From positions 68,211,435 to 68,275,434 of the forward strand of contig NC_058338.1 of assembly GCF_905475395.1 (NCBI RefSeq): a DNA stretch of 64,000 nucleotides, in the 5' to 3' direction. The notes beneath the pieces were generated by a model that was given only the letters and a program-made list of their open reading frames with translations, did no database searches and was not told the DNA's origin. The translations under genes were made by a program, and so were the position numbers. Shown in pieces: positions 15,512-27,271 of the stretch. The first letter of the stretch is position 1. Each line of letters starts with the position of its first letter. Source of the stretch: Chrysoperla carnea (taxonomy: Eukaryota; Arthropoda; Insecta; Neuroptera; Chrysopidae).

Positions 15512-16089
15512 TTAAGGGAGTACGAGCACCAAGGCAATTTTATTTTTAGGGTTGAAATTATTTATACGTTATTTTCAATTTTGATTATGAATTTTGTTAT
15601 TATTTCATGAATGTAGACGAATAATAAGAATATACTTTTTCGATATCTACCTTGGTTTTCGAAATAATAAAAGCCAAATAACTAAACAAAATTTTCAATT
15701 TTTGATATTTGGAAAATTACGTCTTATATTCTCAAGTTTTAACATAATTCACAATCAAAATTTAAAATATAATTTTTTTAAATTTGTGTGCCCACTACCG
15801 TGCTCATGCGTCCTTAATTAATCGAACAAAATTTTTGTTTTTCAATAATTTTAAGATTTTAACTATAATTTAAATAGTTTTTTTAATTTCCACCCAAGAA
15901 ATTTATGAAAACAACATCTACCATCTACCGTTTTACCATAAAGCCATAATATTAAATATGCCAATTTTTGAAGTCATTTATTCATTTAAATAAGCGGGCA
16001 ACCTCCCTAGAATTTTCAGAATTGATTTAGTCCAACTTCCTATGAACAAAACCTAACCTTTTATCCAAAATTGCCCTGGCTTACGTTAA
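15512..16089. mobile_element. TTAA-flanked MITE, copy 2 (two modules)
   Basis: The left end GGGAGTACGAGCACCAAGGC follows TTAA (15512-15515). An internal TTAA (15814-15817) with an outward-facing terminus divides it into modules of about 298 and 268 bases. The outer right end carries GCCAGGGCAATTTT (complement) and TTAA at 16086-16089. TTAA target sites are typical of piggyBac-like elements; no transposase is present. Confidence 0.75.
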
Positions 16090-17235
16090 ATAGACAACAA
16101 GAAACTTTCTTCTAATCATCAAGTTCTATTCGAAACGCAAATCCAAAATGACCAAAGACGGCACTCAATGAAATAATAAAGGAACAAATCTTCATTGAAA
16201 AATATTAAAATTGGTAAATAATCCCAAAAAAAAAACAATTTGAAAGAAATCAATAATATATTTAACGCAACGAACATAACAATAATAATAGCGCCATTAA
16301 TAACAAAAAAATTTTGTTTATTGTTATAATAAATTTTTAAACGATACAAACAAAAATTTTGACTTTTTAAACGACCCTTACTATTACAAAGCCAATTTTG
16401 TGACATGAATAAAATTGTTCACTTTTTTTTCTATATATTTTTCTGTGTTTTACTTATTTGTTTTCTAAATAGTTCCATCTTTATTCAGTTCTAAAATATT
16501 TTAAAGTTTTAGAAGTATACCTCTCTAAACACTACTGTGTTAAAAGTAAGCAGCTGTTTTCAGTAGTATTATATAGTGTTATATGTTATTGTTAATAATA
16601 AACTTTTAGTTTTACTATAACAATACGGTTGGTTTTATTTATATTCAGAGGATTCTATGTGTGAATGTGAATCATGATGATGACGATGTTGACGAGAGTG
16701 AGAGGAGAAGGACTAAACAATAAAGTGAAAAGGGCCGGATGAACGGGCAAACGTGTCTATTAAATTGAACTTAAATGTCTATTATATATATGTAGTAGTT
16801 TATTCAAAAGTTTTTGGAGAGTTCATTAAATTTATGTCCTTTAAAAGGATCACTACCAACTATAATAATATATACCTTTGATACAATATTATTTTGTATT
16901 ATTTGCAAAACAGCATGAGGTCAAGTTTGTCTAAAAACGGTTCCGGATTTTTATTAAACATATACTTTGTGTTGTTATGTTGTATTCAGGAATTGTTGTT
17001 TGATAAAATTTACTATGACATTTTTAATTGGATGCTTATTTTGCTGTTGTAATCCTGCCAATTAAATTTTATATAATTATTTATGTCAGGCTATTACAGC
17101 TGTGATTTAAGTCGAGTAGGGTTTATTACAACTACAATTTACATTGATAGTTCTCAGGGTTAATATAAAATAGAAAATATTAACTTTAATGAGTGAAAAT
17201 TTTACAATTTCCGAAATAGTACTCACCTAGGTATA

Positions 17236-17307
17236 CTCTGTGTTACAAAAAATGCACGGATTATATATAGTACTATATGCAAGCCGTGCATTTTTTGTGA
17301 CACAGAG
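17236..17307. repeat. 72-base perfect-type hairpin
   Basis: Arms of 24 bases (17236-17259 and 17284-17307) with one mismatch, carrying ACAAAAAATGCACGG, and a 24-base AT-rich loop. A related single arm (GTCACAAAAAGTGCACG) occurs near 38060 inside another element, so this is more likely a mini-MITE than a microRNA gene. Confidence 0.65.
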
Positions 17308-17389
17308 ATATGAAATCAACATTTCCAAACTAAAGATTAAGTCCCGTAACTTTTAACCCCGGAACCAAAAAAGGGGTGTTATAAGCTAA

Positions 17390-17740
17390 AAAAAAACCTA
17401 TTTTAATTTTGTTTCGTTTGAAAGATAATTTAATGGAGAATGTTCTGAGCTATCTGTCAAGCGCAAATTTAGGATTTCGTACCCAGAACAACTTAAACAT
17501 GTCCAAAGTACAAAATTTTGAATTTTTTCCAAATAACAAATATTTTTACACTTTTTGATCAGTTTTAAGCAAAAAAACCTACTTCTTTGATTTTTTTCTC
17601 TAAACGCTTAGTTTTCGAAATAAAAATTCTTGAAATATTAAAAATGCAATATTCGCTTTTATGAAAAATATGTTATTTTTCAATCTCTGAAGGAATTCGC
17701 TTAGCTAACGCAACTCCTGCGCTACGAATTTATTTTTATT
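17390..17740. repeat. Dispersed repeat, inverse of 45565-45790
   Basis: TTTTGATTTTTTTCTCTAAACG.. / CAATCTCTGAAGGAATTCGC / GCTAACGCAACTCC here correspond, inverted, to CTGCGTTAGC, CCTCAGAGATTGAAAAAATA and TTTCGAAAACAAAGCGTCTA at 45610-45770. Diverged copies; class unknown. Confidence 0.5.
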
Positions 17741-18747
17741 TCTAAAAAAACACAGTAATAGAAAATTTATTCATGAACGTAAATAAAAATATATTTTTCA
17801 AGAAGAGAACAGAGATATGAACACACGTTCTGCAATTTATTTATTACACAAAATTGAATTATGATTATTGATATAAAGTACTTTCTATGCCAAAGATATG
17901 AACAACATCGTAATGTATGTACATTGTACAGAGGTAAAGTAAAAAAAAAAAAAAACATTCCTTTTTTCTGTTGTTACTGCTTCTGTTAGTTATATTTATA
18001 TACTCTATTCGCTTAAAAGGGGAAATTTATCCAGTGATAATAATAATAATAATAATGCTTTTGGTTATTGCAACAGTTTCATGCATACCGGGTGTAATAT
18101 AAATATTGAACGACGATTATTACTTTTGAAATGTAAATCTTCTTGTAACGAAAAATGGAATGAGTAAGGAGAGAAAAATGTATCTTTGACAATCCGCTTT
18201 AATCGGCATTAGCAATCTTAATGGAAATGCTCATGAAAATTCTGTGATATCGAAAATATTAAGTTTGCATAATCGACAAAAAAGAAATGTCTGGCATTTT
18301 AGAAGTCAAATCATTTTCAAGACACAGGTGAGATATACGTCCGCTCAGTTTGCAAGGAGAATAAGTTTGTAATTTTTCTAGAATTTATGAATGCCTCGAG
18401 GTAAATTCAATCCGATAGTCAACGCTAACTCGTACAATCATATCCTTAATAGTTTATAATATCGCCAGGAATTCACTTATTTGAAACTTTTTTCCTTCTA
18501 AGAGAGCTTTCAAAGTTGTTTTAAATCAAAGTTTTCTCATCTTCAAGCATCAAGCATTTATTTATTTTAGAAAAATAAGTATTTAGAGTATTAAAGTTTT
18601 CCTGTATCATTTCTAAATTCAATTTTTACCAAATCTATTTGATTTTCAAAAAAAAAAAAAAATTTTTTACAAGAAAAAGCTGTATAAAATTTTCTTCTTT
18701 ATTTGGATTTTCAATTACTTTGAAATTCAAAGGTAAATTAAATTTAA

Positions 18748-19240
18748 AAAAAACGAGAGATGTCGTGGGATTCTCGATAGGAGCTAAGTGCTTTTCATAC
18801 AAATAACTGTATTAGTAATTAATTATAAATATCAGCTTTGTGATAGGCTACCTTGCATTTTTTCTCTCTCGATACTTTTTGCATATCTGTTCATTGGTGA
18901 TCCTGAAAATTTTCAGTCAAATACTTGCTTTATTGTTTAAGAATTAAATATTATAGCTACTCGAACTTTATCAAAACTTTATGAATTAATTGAAATATTA
19001 GTTTAAAAAAGACTGATATCTCTGATTTAGCAGTCAGCCTAATATTTGAGTACATTACCCACAATTCGTTTGATCAGAATATTTAATATGACATAACATA
19101 AAATTTCCTTGTACTTTATATTATTTCTATTATGTTTAACTTCTCATAACTCACAACTCTTAAAATGCTTTTGCATATTCTTAAAATTCATTCCAAGCTG
19201 AATCGACTAAAAAAGTTTTAGTTTCCTAGGTAACCTATAT
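18748..19240 (+). repeat. Dispersed repeat, copy 1 (GTCGTGGGATTCTCGATAGG family)
   Basis: Begins ACGAGAGATGTCGTGGGATT and ends near AAGCTGAATCGACTAAAAAA .. TTTCCTAGGTAACCT. The copy at 50637-51140 matches it along its length, in the same orientation. No open frame; probably a non-autonomous element. Confidence 0.7.
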
Positions 19241-20102
19241 GTGGGATTTTGGTGTCTATTGCACTTTTTATGGTTTTACTTCTTAAACAAAACATAACGT
19301 GCGATAAAGAACATAGTTCCAATATTTTCCCTTTTGGGCCCAAATTTTTTTGATAGAATAATTATTTCGTAAAAAATAAACCCAGAGAGTGATTTCCTTT
19401 CTTCGGTGTCTTTTTTATACCCAGTGAATAACGTTACGATACACATACATTCGGTCGACGATTGTAGGGTCGTTGTTTAATTCAACATTATACAGATCAT
19501 AGTATACTGCATTCGTAGTGTATAACTGTATAGTAGTAGAAGAGGATTGATGTGAACAACATAGCAGGGGGTTGTTGTGTTTAAGGGTGATGTTACTAAA
19601 AAGGGGATTAAGTTAAGTGCTTGCAGATTACAACCACTCAGTGTATACTTATTGGCTTATCTTATACCAAACAAATGTACAACAAACACTTTATTATATA
19701 GGCATTATTATTATCATCATCAACATATCACGAGAAAAATATATCGCCAGAGATGAAAAACCAATTTTATTTGTGTTTTCTTCTATATAGCAGCTATTAG
19801 GTATTATCATGAGATAAAATATACAAATACATGCATTAAGTGAATAAAAATAACAAACTAGTGATTTTTACATCACTACAAGCAGCATTTGTTGAACAAA
19901 TAATATTTGGAAAATTTAACGTAACAGCAAAAAATTTTGTGTTTTTAAGATTGACACTATATATGACTTAAGGTAGTACTATCGGTAAATAGACTTTGCA
20001 CTCAGAATTTAATGAAACTTGGCATAGTTTTTTATTATTATATCATAATTAACCAGTTAAATTTTTAGGGGCCGTCAGAGAACTGAAAAAAAGATATTTT
20101 AA

Positions 20103-20103
<1 letters not shown>

Positions 20104-20166
<63 letters not shown>
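20104..20166. repeat. AT dinucleotide microsatellite
   Basis: About 31 uninterrupted AT units. Other simple tracts: TAA/AAT units at 18036-18055, 30044-30070 and 39260-39290, and TAATA-type sequence at 24122-24160. Confidence 0.97.
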
Positions 20167-20168
<2 letters not shown>

Positions 20169-20816
20169 TAGAATATATATAAATTGCACAACAAAATGTC
20201 AAAATTTTACCCCAATACTTTTACCAGCAACTTTGGAATGTTGAAGTCTGTATTTTTCACAACAAATCAGCTCAGCAGTGATTCTATGAAAATGCAATTT
20301 CTCTAATCTTGTGCACAATTTTTTCTACGAGACATACAGAAAATTAAATTAAATAATATAAAAAACCTGTCCCTTCAAAAAAAAAGTTTTGAATAATAAT
20401 TGAGGAACAATTCAATTAATAACTATAATCATTAATAAATAATAAATGCATGGGGTAGGAAATCATTTTTATGTAAAACTAATAAATTAAACGTGTGTGC
20501 ATATTAAATTAACTAAATACTACACCTTAAACGTATGACCGATAATTATCAATCAGATAAATAATTTTATTTATAGTGATAGTGAAGTGGACATAAACAC
20601 CACACTCGTATTTCACCTTCACACTACGTAATAAAGCACTCTGTGGCCTATGCATGCATGATGCTTCTACCGTGTTCATAAAGCACACACTTGGGGGTGG
20701 TTTAAAACATCAACACAAATAAAATATTGTAAATAACATATTATTATATAAACAATACCCAAATAAATATATTATGGGATAGTGTTGTACCTTGAATAAT
20801 ATTTAATAATAAGTTT

Positions 20817-21240
20817 TTAAGGATGTACGAGCGCTAGGGCAATTTTTGATAAATGGCTTGATTTTTTTTAATATGAAGTTGGACTAAGTTTATTAATTAG
20901 TCCAATATCCGATTATTTAAATAATTGACTTCAAAAGTAGGCATATTTAACATTGGTCTTATGGCAATGATATGTTTTCAGATGGATGATATGTTTTCAT
21001 AGACTTCAACAAAACAAGTAAATGGAAATATAAAAAAAAAAAAAACTATTTAAAGTTAAAACTTCAATAAATTATTGAAAACAAAAAAAAACCATTGTGC
21101 CCAACTAATTAAGGATGTATAAGCACACAAGTGGGGACAAAAATTTAAAAAAAAATTTTTTTTCAATTTGGATGCTCCTAATTTGGATGGTCTTATTTTG
21201 GATAATATAAGACGAAAAGCAAGATTTTAGGGGAGGGCGG
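20817..21240. mobile_element. TTAA-flanked MITE, copy 3 (two modules, inverse order)
   Basis: TTAA at 20817-20820 is followed by the best-kept terminus GGATGTACGAGCGCTAGGGC. The module to about 21112 is the reverse complement of 15818-16085. A second module begins at the shared TTAAGGATGTATAAGCAC near 21113 and matches the reverse complement of the right part of 15516-15813. Its far end is unclear. Confidence 0.7.
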
Positions 21241-23204
21241 GTGGTTATCCAATTATTTAATTAAATAAATGACTCCAAAAGTAAGCATATTTATTAAACA
21301 GCAGCAATGATTTAATATACAAAGACCAACTTGTATATAAACAGAACAATTCTGTAGATTTTGCGCTGAAAAATTGCACATGGGCAGTCATTTCGGCTAC
21401 TGGCCATCTAATTAGTAACTTCACACATAATAACTAACAATAATAATAATAGTTAACAAAGTAATACTTTGATAGTAATACTTTTCAAGAAATTGAAAAG
21501 TGATTCCAGGTACAACACTTTACCCATAAACATATACCTATCAACAGGTGTATCCTTTTAAACTGTATATACATGCATCTTTATTTAATAAATTATATTG
21601 TTTCAATATAACCATCTTTGTTTAAAACACACATGGATACTAATTTGTTTTGCATGCGAAAAGATTAATAACATAGGTTTATTTAACGCTGAGCTGATAA
21701 TGTTTATTTTATAAATTATACACTATGTTCATTGAAAACTTTCATGAAAATAAAGATTTGTTTTGTCGAGCTTTAAGCTTTAAATCTATGAGACTTAACG
21801 TCTGACTATTTGTTTTATAATTTATACAGAGATTTTTATGTTTATACAAAAATACTAAATTTTCCGTATACTCGAAAATAAGTTTGACTACAATATATCA
21901 ATATAGAAATTTATCCAATTAAGAAATTAAAAATCCACTCTAAAGTTTAACTTTGAATAAAATTAAAGGTTTGAGTACAAGCGATTATAACTGCGATGAT
22001 AGGTGCTTAAAATCTGTGATACAGAAATGAATAATTAAATCCGACAGAGGCTACCTAAACAATGAAATTTTTAAGTAAACACTTGGTATATAATACACAC
22101 TAAATTACCAATTTGTCTAATTGTTTTCATGTAACTTTTGTAAAATGTGATTTGAATTTATAAATGGGCGGTTTATATTATAACGATACAACAAAATGCG
22201 TTTTTTTTTTTTAAATTTACACACAAAAAAAAACAAAAAAGTATATTTTATTGTACGGTATTTTGTTGAATACCTAAAACCAGAAACCACAAATAAATGA
22301 ATGTTGGAAGTTATATTATACCTACCCATTATTATTTTGCCCCGGTAATCCGTCTCGCATTTCATTGCCCCGTTTTACTAAATTAATATAATTTTTTTTG
22401 TTAAACAAACATATTTATACATATTCTTTTTTTTTAATGTTGTAGGCGTACTGATACAGTGTGTTTTTAAAATAATTAGCAACTTAATAAAAATTACCAA
22501 AACTTAAGTCAATATCACTTACAAAGGGCATAAAAAAATTTCTACTATGCAATGCATTTCCTAGCCTTATTCACACGTCCCCTAAAAAAAACATGAAAAG
22601 ATTTTTCCTCTGAATACTTTTTGTCACCTGGAGACAGAAAAGAACTTTTTTACAACTTATTTATTTGATTCTAAAGGCAGTTTGATTACAAAATAAAATG
22701 AAAATTGAACTTGCCATACAATATATTTGTAAATGCGTCTCGTAACAACTTTTTATTTAAATAGATAGTTAAAAGTTTAAACAAATTCAAATGTTTATTT
22801 TTATTTACAAATGAAAAAAAAATTAAATAAGATAGTTTCTTAAACCATGAGCAATCAGAATTAAGTGATAGACGTTCCAACACATTCAACAAGATTGTTG
22901 AGGGTATTTAGAGCTTAGTCGGCTCCGATTTCTTTAAACTTTATGATATGGAAATTGCTAGTGGAAGTAATCTTGTGTTAAATATATATTCTACTATTTT
23001 GAATATTTCTTCAAGGGTTTGAATATGCGTAAACATACATTTCGAAAGACAAAGTGGAAAATGCTTCAATGCATCAATGAACAGAGTTAGTATTCACTCA
23101 GAAAATCACATCACTATGCTTCGGTTAAATTTGATATGCTTAAAATATCTTTCTATAAATATAAATATTCAACAATTTACAATTTTAAATTAAATGTTGG
23201 TATA

Positions 23205-23930
23205 TAAATTAACTAGCTGTGAACTACCCGTTTCGCTGTGCAGATTCGATTTTAAATACAAAGATTACTGTGTTATAACCTTCACTTATCCTATTTTGTT
23301 CACAATTTCGTCACTTTTATTATTTTGGTGCGGAGCCCTATTTTTTTTAAACTGTTCATTTTACTTGCTGATAATGAAGTGAAATAATTTTTCAAATCGG
23401 TAGTACCTAGAACCTACATCTATGTCTTGAAGGCATATATCTTGAAGGCTGTGGCCTAGTTTATATCCTCTGTTGCTTTCACCTTTCTAAATGAACACCT
23501 ATTTGGCATTTTTGCGTTAATTTCAGTCTCACAGTTTATATAGACTCCATAATTCCCTGTATTTCCTATTTTCTGGGCCGTAAGCTTTTTTTGCCGACGT
23601 CATCACCCAAAAAACATTCAAAGTAAATATTCAATTTTCACAAACTGAGAATGTTGTACTTATTTATATCTAATCAAAAGTCTAAAAAATAAGTTTCAAT
23701 CTTTCAGTTATAAAAATAACGTAATTTCCATACAAACTTGCACCTTCTATTTCAGCCCCTTACAGCCCTTTTTCGCATTAAAATGAAGTCTATGTCCTTT
23801 CTCAGGTTCTAGACTATCTATGTAACAAATTTCATTTAAATCGATTCGGTAGTTTAGGCGACATTTCTTAACACACAGACAGACAGATGTTATTTTCGCA
23901 TTTATAATATTAAGTAAGGATTTTTGGCAA
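23205..23930 (+). repeat. Old insect interspersed element (ACTAGCTG..TTCGCT end)
   Basis: It starts with AACTAGCTGTGAACTACCCG and TTTCGCTGTGC. It ends after AACAAATTTCATTTAAATCG, ACACAGACAGACAGATG and TTATTTTCGCATTTATAATA. This end pattern is common among degenerate insect repeats. The segment at 39815-40450 carries the complementary form of the same start (GCGAAGTCGTGGGTAAAAGC). Confidence 0.6.
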
Positions 23931-25029
23931 AGAGATAATATCAATTACACTTGTTTGAGAAAAGTTTTCGTTCTTATTTGAATTTTCAATTTTTTAACTA
24001 GCTACTATTAGCAAAAGATTCAAAGGCATAACAAATATGATGTATAAGTTAAAAAAATAATAATTTCATAGTATTTAACAAAAAATAAATCTCTAAAACC
24101 GTATTTTTTTAATACACTAAACATTTCTATAATATAATATAATAATATAATATAATATTGCTTTTATATATGATTATATAATATCCAAGTATATTATATG
24201 ATTTAATCCCAATGGTATAGTATAATCATTCTAGTATAACATCCCAATGTGTCCCAAAGGTGTGTTGAAATAGCAAACATTTTATTAGTTCGCGTTCTGT
24301 TCATACCTAGTAATATCTACCTATATTCTATGTATAATATGTTCCTTCATTTATTGTTCGAGCAAGTAACTAAGTACTATTATAGTTAACTTGACAATTT
24401 TATACTTATATATCTACAATTGAGCATTAAAATACGAATAAAATATATTATGTAGTAGATACTTTTTTGTATAATATATAAGAATATAAAATGAATATTT
24501 ACAGATAAAACTTGAAAGAAATATTACTTAGTTTGTGTGTTTTAAACTCCATCGACTTAAAAGTTAAAGAGTAACGTAATGCGCTGTTATTATCGTTAAT
24601 TTTTTGATATATGGAATATGTCTTATATTTTTAATCTCCGTAAATAACAAATAGTTTAAGTTTGGTTTATTTTTGTTTAATACACAGTGAACAAAAATTA
24701 CTTAACTAAAGTTAGAGCGTTTATTTGTCTCTTGATGTTCTTATAACAAGCAAATATTTCTTCTTTGCATTTAAGACTGTTTTTGCCATAAAAATTTGAA
24801 GTCGATTGACCGTCTCTAACTCGAGATAAATTCATTTTAAGTTCTGTTAAGTAACATGGAGGGCATAGGACAAGTATGTGTTTTGTTGTGCTTTTAACAA
24901 GTTTTGTAATTGTATAAAAAAAACTAAATTTAAGATATTTTTAAAGAATTAACTAAACATTCATCTATTTGTTATAAGTTTAAAAGAAAAAAAAACAAAA
25001 TTATTGACCGCATCATTCTTGAGATATAA

Positions 25030-25260
25030 TTAAAAATGTGAAAGTAAGGATGTTTGTTTGTTTGTTTGTGTGTTTGTGTGTTTACGCTTCCACTCTAAAA
25101 CTAGTGAATGGATTTGAATGAAGCTGTGCAATATTATAACCCATTCATCAGACTAACACATGAGCTATAATTTATAAAGATATATTTTTTTTAAATTAAA
25201 AAAAAAAAAAAAAAAAAAAACATGAATTTTATATGACACTTACGCCATCTACGAGAATCA
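25030..25260 (+). repeat. Retroposon-like fragment with TTTG repeats and a 23-base A tract
   Basis: TTTG tetranucleotide run at about 25049-25082, then sequence leading to an A tract (25198-25220). The A tract suggests a 3' end made by reverse transcription, but no matching second copy was recognised in the window. Confidence 0.4.
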
Positions 25261-26948
25261 TTTTAAACCATTAATTAAAGATTTCTGAAAAATTGTGAGC
25301 GAGATATAATTCATGGCCATTTGTTCTAATCAATGAATTATATAAAAGTTTAAAAAAATTTAAATTCTGTACATATATTTTACCAAGAGAGGTGGAAGCT
25401 ATAACGCGGTAGTCTTTACTTTTAAGCCCAGTACTTACTTGCTAATTAAAATTTCATTCGAAAAGGTAGTTTGTGGTAGTTTGTTTTATTGCAAAGAGCT
25501 TAAACAAACTTTTTAATAAAATTTTTTTTAAAATATATAAAAAAACAATTTTTACTCTCCGCGTCTACGCTTTAGAGTTTTACACGAACTTCAAGTTGAG
25601 ATTACATAAACTCTATTGTCAGAAAGCCATTCAGTTAATTATTCACCACCCGAAAACAGCATACCATAAATAATCCAAATATTCTACATATTAAAGAATC
25701 ATTAACGGATATCACACATTGTAAAGTACAATTTATGGGAAAAAATTCTTAAAATCAAATTATTTCTAGATATTTTTTTAATTCGTTGTGGATTTCAAAA
25801 AATAAAAAAAACTTATTGTCATTTGACATTTAATTTATTTTATAATTTTAACGCTAAAACCACCCTCACCTCTTTCAATATATACCCAAAAAAACAAACC
25901 CTTAATATACTTCATCATCAAAATATGCAAACAACCGCGAAGTCACGTGTCTTTGCCACGTGTCTAAAACTATGTTACAATGGCCATGTGTATTTATTAT
26001 TATTATATTAATGTTTTCATTTTCATAATGTACTTTATATTTTGTACCAAAAATGTTTTATCCACAAGTCAACAACTATAATATGATATTTTTGTATCTC
26101 TTTTCAATTGTTTCGTTATGATTATGATTGATTAAATTTGATTATGATTATAATATTATTCATTTCTGATTAATTAACAATCAAAAAAATATTATTTATT
26201 ACTTAATGGATAAAAATTGTTTTTAAAATAATAAAATCAAAAAGAAATAGTTCACGGAGGTGTTTATGTAAATGACCTGTCGAGGGTCATTTTGTTTAAT
26301 TTTAATTATGACTCTTAATATTAATTATTGACTTTTATTATTTAAATAATAAATCAAAATCAAATTAAACTAAAAATTTATTAATATTCTTCCTCATCTG
26401 TAGTTCCACAAAAGTTCATGAATGGTTTCTTAAAATTAATCAAGTATCAGAACTTAACTTCCTCAATCGTATCTACCATTGAAAACTTTCAAATGACATG
26501 ACGCATATATAGATCACTATTCAAAGCTTTGGCTTGCAGGTTTGAGTACAGCTTTCTTCGGATTTGGATTAAGCACTGCTTTTGCTATAGTGTTACTTAC
26601 TCGGCGTTTCCAACTTTAGCGAAGCTCATTATATTCGATTTATTCGTTGTGTCTTCTTCCTCGTCGGATTTCCTGCAGAAGTTAATATTTGTGGTTCCCC
26701 TGTTTTTAAGTATAGTTATGCAAACCAGCTTCTTCTTATGATTCAGTAGTCTTTTTCTCCTACTGCTGTCAATCTTTGGTTATAAGTTTCGAGCAATAAC
26801 ATAAATATTTCGAAGTTGCCATATCTATTCTTGCTTTTGCTCTGCAATCGATAAGATCCTTTAGGTTGCTTTTATACCTTTAGTGATTTTTTAAACAATT
26901 ACATTCAAATATTGCTCTTTACTAATTACTCTTACTTTGTTATTACAG

Positions 26949-27271
26949 AATTGTTAGAAATAAAGCAGCGGAAAAAGCGAAACATGTACATCACCAGCAA
27001 CAAGCGGCAGCAGCTGCGAATAATCAAACAAATTTGGGTAGTAATGGACCACCTCCCGGAAATAATAATTCTGTTGGCAATGGTAATTCAGGAACTGGTG
27101 GGCCTGTATCAGTAATAGCTCATGCGGGTTCAGGTGGTACAACGCAATTAGGTGGAAGCACGGGTGTAGATCAACGTGCCGGATCTTATAGCATAAACGG
27201 TATATTGGGTATACATCATCATAGTGATCCAAATGGTAACAGTATTAAAAGGAAACGAATTGATGATCATG
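26949..27271 (+). CDS. sv: Pax2/5/8 exon: end of paired domain, polyQ/A linker, octapeptide
   Basis: The acceptor is TTATTACAG at 26940-26948 and the donor is G|GTAAGT at 27271/27272. The first base completes a split codon, fitting the conserved Arg of the paired-domain end (..NR|IVRNK..). The sequence then runs through a His/Gln/Ala stretch and a Gly/Asn/Ser-rich linker to the octapeptide YSINGILG (27187-27210), the Groucho-binding eh1-like motif. It ends in SIKRKRIDDH with a basic cluster. The frame stays open 47 bases past the donor, but the next exon joins in phase 1, so splicing at 27271 is preferred. Confidence 0.93.

Larger units (their letters stand above)
1..26948. other. Non-coding, probably 5' intron or upstream flank of the Pax gene; repeats only
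   Basis: No open frame here has domain features, and none resembles the missing paired-domain exons. Short open frames are AT-rich and lysine/phenylalanine/isoleucine heavy, as expected by chance. Content that I can support is listed separately: TTAA-flanked MITEs (362-711, 15512-16089, 20817-21240), foldback family copies (3301-3780, 14521-14960), a short hairpin (17236-17307), an AT microsatellite (20104-20166), and old retroelement pieces (18748-19240, 23205-23930, 25030-25260). Confidence 0.6.

Noticed and set aside
16119..16406. 95-codon minus-strand open frame
   Set aside because: Phe/Ile/Tyr-rich chance frame next to a MITE end; no motif.
26954..27232. 92-codon open frame on the minus strand
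   Set aside because: It is the antisense shadow of the Pax octapeptide exon; the plus strand has the splice sites and recognisable motifs.
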